Positions 18,745-27,512 of a stretch of 64,000 bases of DNA are shown in pieces (the first letter of the stretch is position 1; every line of letters begins with the position of its first letter). This stretch comes from Prauserella shujinwangii (GTDB taxonomy: Bacteria > Actinomycetota > Actinomycetes > Mycobacteriales > Pseudonocardiaceae). The notes under the pieces were generated by a model. That model searched no databases. It worked only from the letters and a program-made list of their open reading frames with translations, and had not been told where the DNA came from. The stretch is from the NCBI RefSeq assembly GCF_003001955.1, contig NZ_PVNH01000001.1, positions 496,001-560,000 on the forward strand, read 5' to 3'. A program made the translations under genes and the position numbers.

Positions 18745-19962
18745 TCAGGCGACGCGTTCGAAGACCGCGGCGAGGCCCTGGCCGCCGCCGATGCACATGG
18801 TCTCCAGGCCGTACCGCGCCTCGCGGCGCCGCATCTCGTGTGCCAGCGTGGTGAGGATCCGCACGCCGGTCGCGCCCACCGGGTGCCCGAGCGAGATGCC
18901 GGAGCCGTTGACGTTGAGCCGCTCGAAGTCGCTCCCGGCGAGCTTCCACTCTCGCGTGCAGGCGAGCACCTGCGCGGCGAACGCCTCGTTGAGCTCGACG
19001 AGGTCCATGTCCCGCAACGCCAGCCCGGCCCGTTCCAGCGCCCTGCCGGTGGCGGGCACCGGACCGATGCCCATCGTGCGCGGCGGCACCCCGGCGACCG
19101 CCCACGACACCAGCCGCAGGAACGGCCGCAGGCCCAGCTGCTCGGCCTTCGCCGGGCTGGCCACGACGCACACGGCGGCGCCGTCGTTCTGCCCGCTCGC
19201 GTTGCCCGCGGTCACCGTCGCGTCCGGGTCCTGCCTGCCCAGCACGGGGCGCAGGGCGGCCAGCGACTCCAGGCTGGCGTCGGCGCGCGGATGCTCGTCG
19301 CGGTCCACCACGGTGTCCGGCTTGCCGCGCCTGCCCGGGACGGTGACCGGCACGATCTCCTCGGCGAACCGGCCGTCCTCGATGGCCGCCACCGCCCGCC
19401 GGTGCGAGCGCAGCGCGAGCTCGTCCTGCTCGCCTCGCGGGATGCCGTACTCCGCACGCAGGTTCTCCGCGGTCTCGAGCATCCCGCCCGGCACCGGGTG
19501 GTTCGTGCCGCCCGCGGTCACCCGGCCCCGCGCGAGCCGGTCCTTCAGCTCGACACCGCCCTGGGCGCCCCACCGGATGCCGTCGGTGTAGAACTCGACC
19601 CCGCTCATGCTCTCGGCGCCGCCGGCGAGCACGAGGTCGTGCACGCCGGTCTGCACCCGCATCGCCGCGTCGAGCACCGCCTGCAGCCCCGACCCGCAGC
19701 GCCGGTCGAGCTGCAGCCCGGGCACCTCGACGGGCAGCCCGGCGTCGAGGGCGGCGACCCGGCCGATGGCGGGTGCCTCCCCGTTCGGGTAGCACTGCCC
19801 GAACAGGACGTCCTCCACCTCGGCGGGCGGGATGCCGGTCCGCGCGAGCACCGCACGCAGCACCGTGGCCGCCAGCTCGCTCGCGGGCACGTCCCGGAAC
19901 ACCCCGCCGTACCGGCCCACCGGCGTCCGGACCGGCTCGCAGATCCACACCTCACCGGTCAT
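18745..19962 (-). CDS. Acetyl-CoA acetyltransferase (thiolase)
   Basis: A 405-aa thiolase with all active-site regions: the nucleophile Cys in [27 protein letters not shown] with the His, and [11 protein letters not shown]. It is distinct from the fadA thiolase at 5303-6532. The direction, biosynthetic acetoacetyl-CoA formation or degradation, is not decidable. The start codon overlaps the stop of the upstream AMP-binding-like gene (ATGA), so the two are coupled. The region upstream of MTGEVW is an open but arginine-rich, non-coding-like extension. Confidence 0.9.
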   Translation of the reverse strand: MTGEVWICEPVRTPVGRYGGVFRDVPASELAATVLRAVLARTGIPPAEVEDVLFGQCYPNGEAPAIGRVAALDAGLPVEVPGLQLDRRCGSGLQAVLDAAMRVQTGVHDLVLAGGAESMSGVEFYTDGIRWGAQGGVELKDRLARGRVTAGGTNHPVPGGMLETAENLRAEYGIPRGEQDELALRSHRRAVAAIEDGRFAEEIVPVTVPGRRGKPDTVVDRDEHPRADASLESLAALRPVLGRQDPDATVTAGNASGQNDGAAVCVVASPAKAEQLGLRPFLRLVSWAVAGVPPRTMGIGPVPATGRALERAGLALRDMDLVELNEAFAAQVLACTREWKLAGSDFERLNVNGSGISLGHPVGATGVRILTTLAHEMRRREARYGLETMCIGGGQGLAAVFERVA

Positions 19963-21251
19963 GCGCGCTTCTTCCCGCTGCCTGCCGTGCCGGCGTGCAC
20001 GAGCTCCCCGCCGGTCAGCGCGCCGAGGTCGCCGGTGGCGAGCCAGCCGCCCGGCTCCCGCCGGGCGCCGTCGCCGCCGAGGTGCTCCGCGGCGACACCG
20101 TCGCCCCGGAACCACAGCTCACCGCGCGCGCCCTCGGGCACCGGCCGCCGCGTCACCGGGTCGACCACCCGCACCTCCAGCCCGGGCGGCACCGGCGCGC
20201 CGCCGGCCTGCCAGCGCCGGGGAACCGCGGTGTCCAGCGGCCACAGCGCGGCGGGCGCGAGCAGCTCGGGGGAGCAGTACCCGGCCGTGGCGGGCACGCC
20301 GGTCTCCTTCTCCGCCCGCTCGGCCGCCTCCGTCGCTTCGGCGGCCCGGTCGTGCCGCCCGACGACGGCGAGCCTGCGCCACGCGGCCGGGTCGCGGTGC
20401 CGTTCCGGCCAGGAGTCGGCCAGCCGCCGCGCGGTCTCGTCGTCGGCGACGACGTGGGTGACGGCGAAGCGGGAGAGCAGGCCGGGCAGCGTGCCCGGAC
20501 CGGCGCCGGGAGCCAGCAGGCACGTGGCGCCGCCGGCGAGGGCCGCCAGCGCGGCGCCGAGGCCGACCGCACCGGACAGCGGGCTCGCGCAGACCACCAC
20601 GTCGCCGTCCCCCGCCTCCAGCGCCCGCGCGTAGGCCTGGGCGTGCCGCACCACCGCCGATTCACGGTGCGCGGCGAACGCGGGTCCCCCGGCGGCCGGC
20701 ACGGGGAACGCCACCGCGAGCTCGTCGCCACGCGTGGCGGGCATCGGCATGCCCGCGGCCGGGGCACTGGGCAGCCACGCCCCGCCTCCGACGTCGTGGC
20801 TCGCCGGGTCCAGCGGCGGCGCGTCGTGCGGCCCCGCCACCACCGCCACGGCGGGGGCGGGCCCGCCTGCCGCGGCGACCGCGTCCCGCAGCGCGCCCGG
20901 TCCCGCGGCACCGGTGTCCCGCGCAGGCAGCGCCACCACCTTGGGCCCGGCCAGCCGCAGCACCGCCCGCACGGCCTCGCCGTCGGCGCCGGCGGCCAGC
21001 GGCACCACGTGCGCGCCCAGCGACGCCGTCGCGATGTGCCAGTCGAGGACGCAGGACCAGTCGGGCAGCCACAGCGCGACCGCGTCCCCCCGGCCGACGC
21101 CCGCGGTCGCGAGATCGGCGCGCAGCTGCAGGGTGCGCCGCCACAGTTCGGCTCGGTCGACGTGAACGGGTTTGCTCGGATGGACGTCGATGGCGATCGG
21201 GGCGTGGGGGTCGCTTGGGGCCAGCCCGGCGAGCAACGACAGCAGATTCAT
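19959..21251 (-). CDS. Degenerate acyl-CoA synthetase-like (AMP-binding) protein
   Basis: A 430-aa protein shaped like the N-terminal part of adenylate-forming enzymes: [20 protein letters not shown] and [13 protein letters not shown] near the start, [18 protein letters not shown] and [10 protein letters not shown] at the end. The usual Gly/Ser/Thr-rich nucleotide loop (TSGTTGxPKG) is replaced by [18 protein letters not shown]. The C-terminal lid domain with the catalytic Lys is missing. It is therefore unlikely to be a normal CoA ligase, and may be a CoA-binding or regulatory homologue. It is coupled to the thiolase by a 4-bp overlap. Confidence 0.7.
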   Translation of the reverse strand: MNLLSLLAGLAPSDPHAPIAIDVHPSKPVHVDRAELWRRTLQLRADLATAGVGRGDAVALWLPDWSCVLDWHIATASLGAHVVPLAAGADGEAVRAVLRLAGPKVVALPARDTGAAGPGALRDAVAAAGGPAPAVAVVAGPHDAPPLDPASHDVGGGAWLPSAPAAGMPMPATRGDELAVAFPVPAAGGPAFAAHRESAVVRHAQAYARALEAGDGDVVVCASPLSGAVGLGAALAALAGGATCLLAPGAGPGTLPGLLSRFAVTHVVADDETARRLADSWPERHRDPAAWRRLAVVGRHDRAAEATEAAERAEKETGVPATAGYCSPELLAPAALWPLDTAVPRRWQAGGAPVPPGLEVRVVDPVTRRPVPEGARGELWFRGDGVAAEHLGGDGARREPGGWLATGDLGALTGGELVHAGTAGSGKKRA

Positions 21252-21307
21252 CCGGCCGTCAGCGAAGCATCCGCCCGTGTGCTGCGTCAAGTGCGTGGCG
21301 GGACGCC

Positions 21308-22891
21308 TCACGCCGGGCACAGCATGCCGTCCCTCGGCACCTTCCCTTCGACGAGGAACCCGGTCACCTTCTCCCGCACGCACGACGAGGAGAGGGCACC
21401 GTGGCCCGCACCTTCCCAGGCCACCCGCACGGCGGAGGGCATCCGCTCGGCGGCGCGGATGGTGCCCTGCTCGGGCGTGACCGGGTCGGCCGCGGTGCTC
21501 AGCACGAGGATCGGCGGGGCGCCGGGCGCGCCCGGTGGCGGTTCCGGCTCACTGTGGCTGGGCCACGGGCTGCACCACGCCAGCCGCTGCGCGAGCAGCG
21601 CGCCGAACACCGGATGCTTCCCGCCCAGCTCGGCGGAGGCCCGCCCCAGGCGGTCCGCGGGCAGGCGGGCCCGGGTGTCGTTGCAGCGGGTGGCCAGCCC
21701 GCCGTCGAGCCGGGCGGGATCCAGCCGGTCGCCGGTGAGCAGCGGCGTGACGAACTCCGCCAGCGGCTCGCCACGCCCGTTCCCGGCGGCGGCGATCGCC
21801 TCGGCCAGCTCCGGCCAGCGGTCCCGCCGGGCGAGCCCTTCGAGCACCGCCCGCAGGGCGAGGGCCGGGCCGAGACGGAGACCGTCCCCGGTGGTCAGGG
21901 GCGACCGCCGGAGCCGCTCGGTCAGCGCGGTGACCGCCGAGGTGGCGTCCGTGCCGAGCGGGCACTCGCGCCGCGCGCAGTCCTCGCCGAACGCCTTCAG
22001 CGTGGCCTCGGCGCCCCCGGCGACGCCGTCGAGGACCGTCACCGGGTCCGCGGACGGGTCGGGCACACCGTCGAGCACGGCCCGGCCCACCCGGGCGGGG
22101 TAGCGGACCGCGTAGGCCGCCAGCACCCGGGACCCCTCGCCGTGCGCGAGGGCGTTGAGGTGCGGCACGCCGAGCTGCTCGCGCAGCTGGTCGAGGTCAC
22201 CGGCGGCGCGCCAGCTGTCGAAGGCGCCCTGCTCGTCCTCCAGGCTGATGGCGCACTGCTGGCCCGCCATGCGCGCGGCGTCGAGCACGGACGTGATGTC
22301 GCCCGCGGGGTCGGAGCCCAGGAGGGCCCTGCGCACGTCGTCGGGAATGCAGCGGGCCGGGTCGGACTGGCCGGTGCCCCGGCGGTCCATGCCCACGAGC
22401 GTGAAGGTGTCCAGCAGCTCGTCGGGCAGTTCCGCCGCGAGCCGCGCCGCGTACAGGGTGCCGGGCTCGCCGTCGACGTCGTTGACGACCGCCAGCGGCA
22501 CCGGCCCCTCGCCCACCTTGAGCACCGCGATCCGCGTGATCCCGCGCTGGGGCAGGTCCGGCGCGTCCAGCGAGGTCGTCAGGCGGGCGCAGGAGAAGCG
22601 CAGGGCGCCGGGCAGCGCGGGCGGGCCGAGCCGCTGCCGGGTCTCTCCCGTGCAGTCGCTCCAGTTCAGGGAGTCGCGGGCCTCGCTGAGCCCGGGCAGC
22701 GGCGCGGGCTGTGGTGTGGCGGGTGCGCCGGGGGTGGCCGGCTGCCGGGCCGGGGAGGCCGCGCCGTCGTCCTCCACCACCGGCGGGCGGGTGGACGGTC
22801 CGGCGGTGCAGCCGGCGATCAGCACCGGCACCAGCGCGGCGAGGATGAGCCCGCGGGCCCGGCGACGGTGGACGGCTCCACGACGCGGCAC
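21308..22891 (-). CDS. Lipoprotein of tripeptidyl-aminopeptidase-like alpha/beta hydrolase family, nucleophile replaced
   Basis: A 527-aa exported protein. A basic N-terminus and the lipobox LIAGC with Cys 28 mark a lipoprotein. A proline-rich linker precedes the hydrolase fold. The family layout is clear: GMDRRGTGQSDPARC, VLDGVPDPS, acid STAADPVTPEQGT, His in GAGHGALSSSC, and the typical C-terminal VREKVTGFLVEGKVP. At the nucleophile elbow, where relatives have GxSYGT, this protein reads AHGEGSR with Gly at about residue 251. It is probably not a Ser peptidase. GTG 22891 has GAGGAA 8 nt upstream. Confidence 0.78.
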   Translation of the reverse strand: MPRRGAVHRRRARGLILAALVPVLIAGCTAGPSTRPPVVEDDGAASPARQPATPGAPATPQPAPLPGLSEARDSLNWSDCTGETRQRLGPPALPGALRFSCARLTTSLDAPDLPQRGITRIAVLKVGEGPVPLAVVNDVDGEPGTLYAARLAAELPDELLDTFTLVGMDRRGTGQSDPARCIPDDVRRALLGSDPAGDITSVLDAARMAGQQCAISLEDEQGAFDSWRAAGDLDQLREQLGVPHLNALAHGEGSRVLAAYAVRYPARVGRAVLDGVPDPSADPVTVLDGVAGGAEATLKAFGEDCARRECPLGTDATSAVTALTERLRRSPLTTGDGLRLGPALALRAVLEGLARRDRWPELAEAIAAAGNGRGEPLAEFVTPLLTGDRLDPARLDGGLATRCNDTRARLPADRLGRASAELGGKHPVFGALLAQRLAWCSPWPSHSEPEPPPGAPGAPPILVLSTAADPVTPEQGTIRAAERMPSAVRVAWEGAGHGALSSSCVREKVTGFLVEGKVPRDGMLCPA

Positions 22892-22971
22892 TGGTTCGGT
22901 TCCTCGTTTCCGGTCGGCGTTCCCTACGCCGCCGACCTTCGCACGGAGCCGGTGAGGAGGACGTGAGCGGG

Positions 22972-24057
22972 TCACCGGGCGTCGTCGGTGCGCCGCACCT
23001 CGCCGTGGAAGACGGCGGCCAGGTCGTACCGGGCCGGCTCCTCGAGCTGGGCGTATCCGCACGAGCGGGGGTCGCGGTCGGGCCGCCAGCGGGCGAACTG
23101 CGCGGTGTGCCGGAACCGCGCCGGGTGACCACCCTCCGTGTGCTCGTAGGCCACCTCCACGACGCGCTCCGGCCGCAGCGGCACCCACGGCTGCTCGGTC
23201 GGCCGCCACCGGTTGACCCCGCCGGGCAGGCGCTGGCCCTCGACGACCGCGTCGCCCAGCCAGGGGTGCGTTCCCTCGGTGATCAGCCCGGCGAGCTCGG
23301 CGGCGAGCTCGCGGCGGCGCGCGGCGGGGAAGGCACCGACCACCCCGACGTGGTGCAGCACCCCGGCGTCGTCGTACAGGCCGAGCATGAGCGAGCCGAC
23401 GGCCTCACCGGGTGCGGTGTCGGCGTGCCAGCGCAGCCCGGCGACCACACAGTCGGCCGTGCGCGAGTGCTTGTACTTGGACAGCACCCGCTTGCCGGGG
23501 GAGTAGGGCTCCGCGAGCGGCTTGCTGATCACGCCGTCCAGCCCGGCGCCCTCGAACAGCCGGAACCAGTGCCGCGCGGTATCCGGGTCGGTGGTCGCCG
23601 GGGTGAACCGCAGCGTGTCGCCGGCCAGCGTGGCGAGCGCGTCCCTGCGGGCGCTCGTCGGATCGTCCACCAGCGACCGGTCGGCCAGTGCGAGCAGGTC
23701 GAACGCGACGTAGCTGGCCGGAGTCCGCTCGGCGAGCAGCTCGATCCGGCTCGCCGCCGGGTGGATGCGCTCGGTCAGCGCGTCGAAGTCGAGCCTGCCG
23801 CCCAGCCCGACCACCAGCTCGCCGTCGAGCACCACCCGCTCGGGCAGGGTGCCGGCCAGTTCGGCCAGCACCTCGGGGAAGTACCGGTTCAGCGGCTTGC
23901 CGGAGCGCGACTGCAGGGTGATGTCCGCGCCGTCGCGGAAGACGAGGCAGCGGAATCCGTCCCACTTCGGCTCGAACAGCAGCGTGTCGGTGTCCGGGAT
24001 CTCCTTGGCCGGCCGGGCGAGCATCGGCTTGACCGGCGGCGTCAACGGCAGTGCCAT
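22972..24057 (-). CDS. ATP-dependent DNA ligase (LigC-like)
   Basis: A 361-aa ligase. The adenylation motif with the catalytic Lys is FEPKWDGFRCLVF, followed by SGKPLNRYFPEVL, a DGELVV motif, YVAFDLLAL and VLSKYKHSRTADCVVAG. The OB-fold domain is in the C-terminal third. It has no BRCT or nuclease domain, matching the LigC class used in DNA repair. Together with the LigD-polymerase gene ~4.3 kb away it could supply part of an end-joining or base-excision set. ATG 24057 was chosen; ATG 24066 is in frame. It lies 19 nt after the AmaP-like gene and may share its transcript. Confidence 0.92.
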   Translation of the reverse strand: MALPLTPPVKPMLARPAKEIPDTDTLLFEPKWDGFRCLVFRDGADITLQSRSGKPLNRYFPEVLAELAGTLPERVVLDGELVVGLGGRLDFDALTERIHPAASRIELLAERTPASYVAFDLLALADRSLVDDPTSARRDALATLAGDTLRFTPATTDPDTARHWFRLFEGAGLDGVISKPLAEPYSPGKRVLSKYKHSRTADCVVAGLRWHADTAPGEAVGSLMLGLYDDAGVLHHVGVVGAFPAARRRELAAELAGLITEGTHPWLGDAVVEGQRLPGGVNRWRPTEQPWVPLRPERVVEVAYEHTEGGHPARFRHTAQFARWRPDRDPRSCGYAQLEEPARYDLAAVFHGEVRRTDDAR

Positions 24058-24076
24058 GGGGGCCATTCTGCCCGGG

Positions 24077-24760
24077 TCAGCGCCCGCGCCGCCGGTTCGC
24101 CGTGCCGGTGTCCAGCCGGACGGCGGCGGGCAGGACCTCGAGACCCAGCGACTCGCGGGCCCTGGCCAGCACCCGCTCGTCGAGGTCAGGCCACACCCGG
24201 CGCAGGTCGGCGCCGTCCCGCAGCGTGACGTCGAGGCGCAGCGCCGGGCGCTCGGCGGAGCCGACCGCCCGGGCCCGGGCCCGCGCGACGCCGTCCACGG
24301 CCTCCGCGTCCGCGCGGACGGCGTCCGCGAGGGCACCGGCCGCGACGGTGAGCTCGTGCCCCACCGCGCGGTCGAGCCGCAGGTCCGGCCTGCCCTCCGG
24401 GCGCAGGGACCGGGCCAGCCACCCCAGCCCGCCCGCGCACAGCAGGAGCCCGGCGACGATGGCGGCCACCCGCGCGGGCACGGCGTGCGCGGCGAGCCAG
24501 TCGACGGCGATCGGGTCGAGCACCGGCCGCCGCGCCCGTACGGTCCCGAGCCAGCCGAAGCCGACGGCGAGCGCCACGCAGGACGCACCGAGGACCAGCG
24601 CGCCCGCGCCGAACGTCAGCGCTCGCTCCGACCGGTACGAGCGGGCGAGGGCCTTCTCCGAGGCTTTCGAGACCTCCGAGACCTCCGAGACCTCCGCGGC
24701 GTCCGAGCCCCCCGAGCCCCCCGAGACCTTCGAGACCTTCGAGACGGACGCGCGGCTCAC
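24077..24760 (-). CDS. AmaP-like membrane anchor of the Asp23 envelope-stress cluster
   Basis: A 227-aa protein. Residues 1-45 are low-complexity with repeated SKVS/SEVS units encoded by tandem 9-nt repeats. Two TM helices follow (GAGALVLGASCVALAVGFGW and VAAIVAGLLLCAGGLGWLA). A soluble domain at ~125-227 (RPALRLDVTLRDGADLRRVW) resembles the Asp23-like fold of alkaline-shock membrane anchors. It likely tethers the Asp23-type proteins encoded upstream to the membrane. The GTG start overlaps the DUF6286 stop by 4 bp. Confidence 0.65.
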   Translation of the reverse strand: MSRASVSKVSKVSGGSGGSDAAEVSEVSEVSKASEKALARSYRSERALTFGAGALVLGASCVALAVGFGWLGTVRARRPVLDPIAVDWLAAHAVPARVAAIVAGLLLCAGGLGWLARSLRPEGRPDLRLDRAVGHELTVAAGALADAVRADAEAVDGVARARARAVGSAERPALRLDVTLRDGADLRRVWPDLDERVLARARESLGLEVLPAAVRLDTGTANRRRGR

Positions 24761-25293
24761 CGGCGCTCCCCGGAGGGCTCGACGGCGACGGACAGCCGCG
24801 GAGTGCGGGCCAGCGGCAGTCCGGAGAGCACGGTCGACACCGCCTCGGTGACGTCCGGCGCGAGCTCCGCCCCGGCGTCGCGCGCTCCGGTGACCCGGAC
24901 CCGGACCCGGGTCGCGCTCGCGGTGACGGTCGCGGCCGCGACATCCTCGCGGGCCCGCACGTGCGTGCCGACCAGCCGCGCGAGCGCGCGGGGGGTGAGG
25001 GTGCCGCTCACCCCGGGCGCGGGCTCGCGCAACCGCACGGTGCGGTGCCGGGCCGCCGCCGCGGCCAGCACGAGCAGCAGCCCGCCGAGTGCGGTGAGCG
25101 CGGCGGCGAGCCGGGTGGCTGTCGAGTCCCACCGCACACCGGCGAGGGCCGCCTGCCACGCGGGCCACGGCACCAGCAACGGCGCGCTCCCCGGACGCCA
25201 CCACTGCCACGCGACCTCCAGAGCCAGCAACGCCCCCGCCGCGGCCGCCGCGAGCGCGAGCAGTGTCGAGAGTAGACGGACGAGTATCCGCAC
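24757..25293 (-). CDS. DUF6286-like membrane protein of Asp23 cluster
   Basis: A 178-aa protein with two TM helices (LLSTLLALAAAAAGALLALE near the start; AALTALGGLLLVLAAAAAR at ~65-85). A soluble C-terminal half follows (RVRVRVTGARDAGAELAPD), whose strand pattern resembles the Asp23 fold. The domain name is a memory-based guess. It sits between the Asp23 gene and the AmaP-like gene, in the order seen in other actinobacterial alkaline-shock clusters, and likely forms a complex with them at the membrane. Confidence 0.65.
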   Translation of the reverse strand: MRILVRLLSTLLALAAAAAGALLALEVAWQWWRPGSAPLLVPWPAWQAALAGVRWDSTATRLAAALTALGGLLLVLAAAAARHRTVRLREPAPGVSGTLTPRALARLVGTHVRAREDVAAATVTASATRVRVRVTGARDAGAELAPDVTEAVSTVLSGLPLARTPRLSVAVEPSGERR

Positions 25294-25319
25294 GTGTCCT
25301 CCTGAGGGTTGGCGCGCCG

Positions 25320-25658
25320 CTACTCGACGCGGGTGCCGGGCCGGCGCACCAGCGCCGACACGGTGACCGCCAGCCCGCGCACCCGGTACGACGTCAGGTC
25401 CCGCACCTCCCCGGCCACCGCCTCCCGCACCCTGTCCACCACCGCGGGCACGGACGCGGGGTAGTGCAGGGCCAGGTCGAGGTCCAGGTCGACGTGGTCG
25501 CCGTGCCCGGACACCCGGACGCTCGGGCCACCCCGGCCGAGGCGGCGCCGGGCCGTGGCCGTGCCGGGCACCCGGCTCGCCGCGTGCTCGGCGACCTTGC
25601 GCACCACCGAGTGCGCGATCTCCAGCGTGCCGCGGTCCTCCGGCTCGGCCGCGCTCAC
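25320..25658 (-). CDS. Asp23/Gls24 family envelope stress protein
   Basis: A 112-aa Asp23-type protein: LEIAHSVVRKVAEHAASRVP, then a beta segment DHVDLDLDLALHYPASVP and a C-terminal RVRGLAVTVSALV. Family members form cytosolic assemblies bound to the membrane by AmaP and respond to envelope stress. It overlaps the 58-aa membrane protein gene upstream (ATGA) and is followed by the DUF6286-like gene 26 nt later. It is one of two clear Asp23 paralogues here (the other at 26498-26968). Confidence 0.85.
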   Translation of the reverse strand: MSAAEPEDRGTLEIAHSVVRKVAEHAASRVPGTATARRRLGRGGPSVRVSGHGDHVDLDLDLALHYPASVPAVVDRVREAVAGEVRDLTSYRVRGLAVTVSALVRRPGTRVE

Positions 25659-25831
25659 CGGTCCTTGCCCCGGCCGAACAGGTCGCCGAACTCCATCTGC
25701 CCGTCCAGCACGCGGCCGACGACGAGGCCGATCACGCCGACCGCCAGCGTGACCAGGAAGGTCCCGAAGCCCTGCGCCGCGGCGAGGCCGAGGACGAGAC
25801 CGGCGATGATCCCGGTCTGGGTCGCGTTCAT
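25655..25831 (-). CDS. 58-aa membrane protein of Asp23 cluster (DUF2273-like)
   Basis: A very small protein beginning MNATQTGIIAGLVLGLAAAQ, with two hydrophobic segments (residues ~6-20 and 24-40) and a polar tail with GDLFGRGKDR. Small two-TM proteins of this type (DUF2273-like) are regular members of Asp23/AmaP operons and may form part of the membrane platform. The ATG has no competing start, and the stop overlaps the Asp23 start by 4 bp, which supports it as a real gene. Confidence 0.75.
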   Translation of the reverse strand: MNATQTGIIAGLVLGLAAAQGFGTFLVTLAVGVIGLVVGRVLDGQMEFGDLFGRGKDR

Positions 25832-25879
25832 GGGTGCGCTCCTTGTGCTGTGTGCTGTGTGCTCAGTGGTACCGGGTGC

Positions 25880-26176
25880 TCAACTGACCCGGGGCGGCCT
25901 GCGGCGCCGGCGCCGCCAGCGCCGGAACCGCGCGGCGATCCCGGTGAGCCCCGCTCGGCGGGACACGAAGACGACGGGGGCGTCGAACCGGTCGGCCGGT
26001 GCGCGCGCCTCATCCGGGGGCCCGCCCGCGCCCGGTTGCCCGTCCCCGCCGCGGAACCGGGCGATCCCGGCGGCGAACTCGGCGGGATCGCCGCCGACGT
26101 CGGGGTGGTGCGCGCGGACGAACGCGCGGAACTCCGCGCGCCGCCGCCGCGCCTCCCGCTCCGGTCCCTCCCTCAT
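25880..26176 (-). CDS. Small basic protein with J-domain-like HPD segment
   Basis: A 98-aa protein. The start, REARRRRAEFRAFVRAHHPD, followed by VGGDPAEFAAGIARF, resembles the end of a DnaJ domain with its HPD turn; only that part is present. The C-terminus is extremely basic ([16 protein letters not shown]) and may bind membrane or nucleic acid. It overlaps the upstream 106-aa gene by 4 bp and belongs to the Asp23 operon. Function unknown. Confidence 0.55.
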   Translation of the reverse strand: MREGPEREARRRRAEFRAFVRAHHPDVGGDPAEFAAGIARFRGGDGQPGAGGPPDEARAPADRFDAPVVFVSRRAGLTGIAARFRRWRRRRRRPPRVS

Positions 26177-26493
26177 CCGGGCCGCTCTCCGTCCCGTGTG
26201 GACGGATCGGTACCGGTGACGACGTCGGTGACCTCGATGTCCACCGGCACGTCACCGGCGACCGCCCGGACCCGGCCGCGCAGCTCCGCGGTCACCTCCG
26301 GCAGGGGAGAACCGAGCCGCAGCACCACGCCGATCGCGACCGGCTCGCCGGGCCCCGTCACCCGGACCCCGGCGACCCTGCGGCCGGGCAGGGGCGTGGC
26401 GAGGGTGCCGAGGGCGCCACCGTCCAGGCGCACCACCGAAGCGTGCGCCGAGACCTCCTCGGCCACGGAGTCCGCCAGCTGCTCGGGGGTCAT
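26173..26493 (-). CDS. Asp23-operon hypothetical protein (106 aa)
   Basis: A 106-aa protein that I do not recognise outright. The pattern LADSVAEEVSAHASVVRLDG, then GPGEPVAIGVVLRLGSPLPE and VPVDIEVTDVVTG, follows the helix/strand layout of Asp23-type domains, so it may be a divergent paralogue. It lies 4 nt after the Asp23 gene and overlaps the next gene by 4 bp, so it is part of the same coupled operon. Confidence 0.6.
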   Translation of the reverse strand: MTPEQLADSVAEEVSAHASVVRLDGGALGTLATPLPGRRVAGVRVTGPGEPVAIGVVLRLGSPLPEVTAELRGRVRAVAGDVPVDIEVTDVVTGTDPSTRDGERPG

Positions 26494-26497
26494 CTCG

Positions 26498-26968
26498 CTA
26501 CTCCACGCGGGACGCGGGTTCCCCGGCGGAGTCCTCGTCCGGCAGGTGGATGTCGTTGACCGCGATGTTCACCTCGATCACGTCCAGCCCGGTGATCTGC
26601 TCGACCGTGGTGATGACGTTGCGCCGCACGGCGCGGGCCACGTCGACGATCCGGGCGCCGTACTCCACGACCAGATCCAGGTCGACCGCGGCCTGCTTCT
26701 CGCCCACCTCGACCGAGACACCGGACGTCGACGTGGTGCCGGATCCCGGGATGCGCTCGCGGATCGCGCCGAACGCGCGGGACACGCCGCCGCCGAGCGC
26801 GTGGACGCCCGACACCTCCCTGGCGGCGATGCCGGCGACCTTCTGCACGACGGACGACGCGATCGTGGTCTTGCCGAGGTTGCCCTCCTCGTTGAGCGCC
26901 GCGGGCGAACCCGAGCGGGGCACGGGGGCGGTCTCGGTGTCGGTCCTGGTCGCGCTGTTCTGCGCCAT
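26498..26968 (-). CDS. Asp23/Gls24 family alkaline shock protein
   Basis: A 156-aa Asp23 protein. After a ~25-residue polar tail comes the family core: GKTTIASSVVQKVAGIAARE, VSGVHALGGGVSRAFG, then VGEKQAAVDLDLVVEYGA and TGLDVIEVNIAVNDIHLPDE. The ATG has AAGGAG at good spacing. About 110 bases of non-coding DNA precede it, so it may head its own transcript downstream of the sigma-factor genes. It is the best-conserved Asp23 member of the cluster. Confidence 0.88.
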   Translation of the reverse strand: MAQNSATRTDTETAPVPRSGSPAALNEEGNLGKTTIASSVVQKVAGIAAREVSGVHALGGGVSRAFGAIRERIPGSGTTSTSGVSVEVGEKQAAVDLDLVVEYGARIVDVARAVRRNVITTVEQITGLDVIEVNIAVNDIHLPDEDSAGEPASRVE

Positions 26969-27077
26969 GAAGGCTGCTCCTTTCGGCCTGTGCTGGGGAG
27001 AATCGAACCCCGACGCCACCTACGATGCGACTTCGCCACGCCGTCTTTCGCAGGTTCCCCCTGGCGGGTGAGCGCCG

Positions 27078-27512
27078 TCAGTTCCGGTACACGTCGGCGA
27101 TGTGCACGTTCACCGCGGGGGCGGCCGGGCCGAGCTCCGCCCGCAGCGCCGCCTGCAGCCGGATGCGCAGCGTCTCGGCCGCCGTGTCCGCGCCCAATCC
27201 GTACTCGACGGTGACCACGACCTCCAGCACGCCCGCCTCGAACGCCACCGCCGACACGTGCAGTCCGCCGATCCGGGCCGCGAGGTCGGCGCCCAGCCGC
27301 CGGGTGAGCAGCACCACGGCCCGCTCACCGACCCGCAGCCGCCCGCCCTCCTGGGCGATCTCCAGCGGTTCCGCGGGCAACCCGCCCCGCACGCCGTGCA
27401 CCGAGCGGAGCACGCGCTCGATCAGCCCCGGCGGCGTGGGAACCGGGGCACGCGCCGTGGCACGCACCCATTCCCACTGGGGGTCGTCGAGGGGGTCGCC
27501 GCCGGCGCTCAT
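27078..27512 (-). CDS. Asp23-like hypothetical protein coupled to the sigma factor
   Basis: A 144-aa protein. Residues ~60-140 show an Asp23-like strand pattern (GGLHVSAVAFEAGVLEVVVT and PAVNVHIADVYRN). The N-terminal part (PQWEWVRATARAPVPTPPGL) is different. It starts inside the sigma-factor stop (ATGA), the position usually taken by an anti-sigma factor, but no zinc-finger or TM segment is visible. It may link sigma activity to the Asp23 complex; that is speculation. Confidence 0.6.
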   Translation of the reverse strand: MSAGGDPLDDPQWEWVRATARAPVPTPPGLIERVLRSVHGVRGGLPAEPLEIAQEGGRLRVGERAVVLLTRRLGADLAARIGGLHVSAVAFEAGVLEVVVTVEYGLGADTAAETLRIRLQAALRAELGPAAPAVNVHIADVYRN

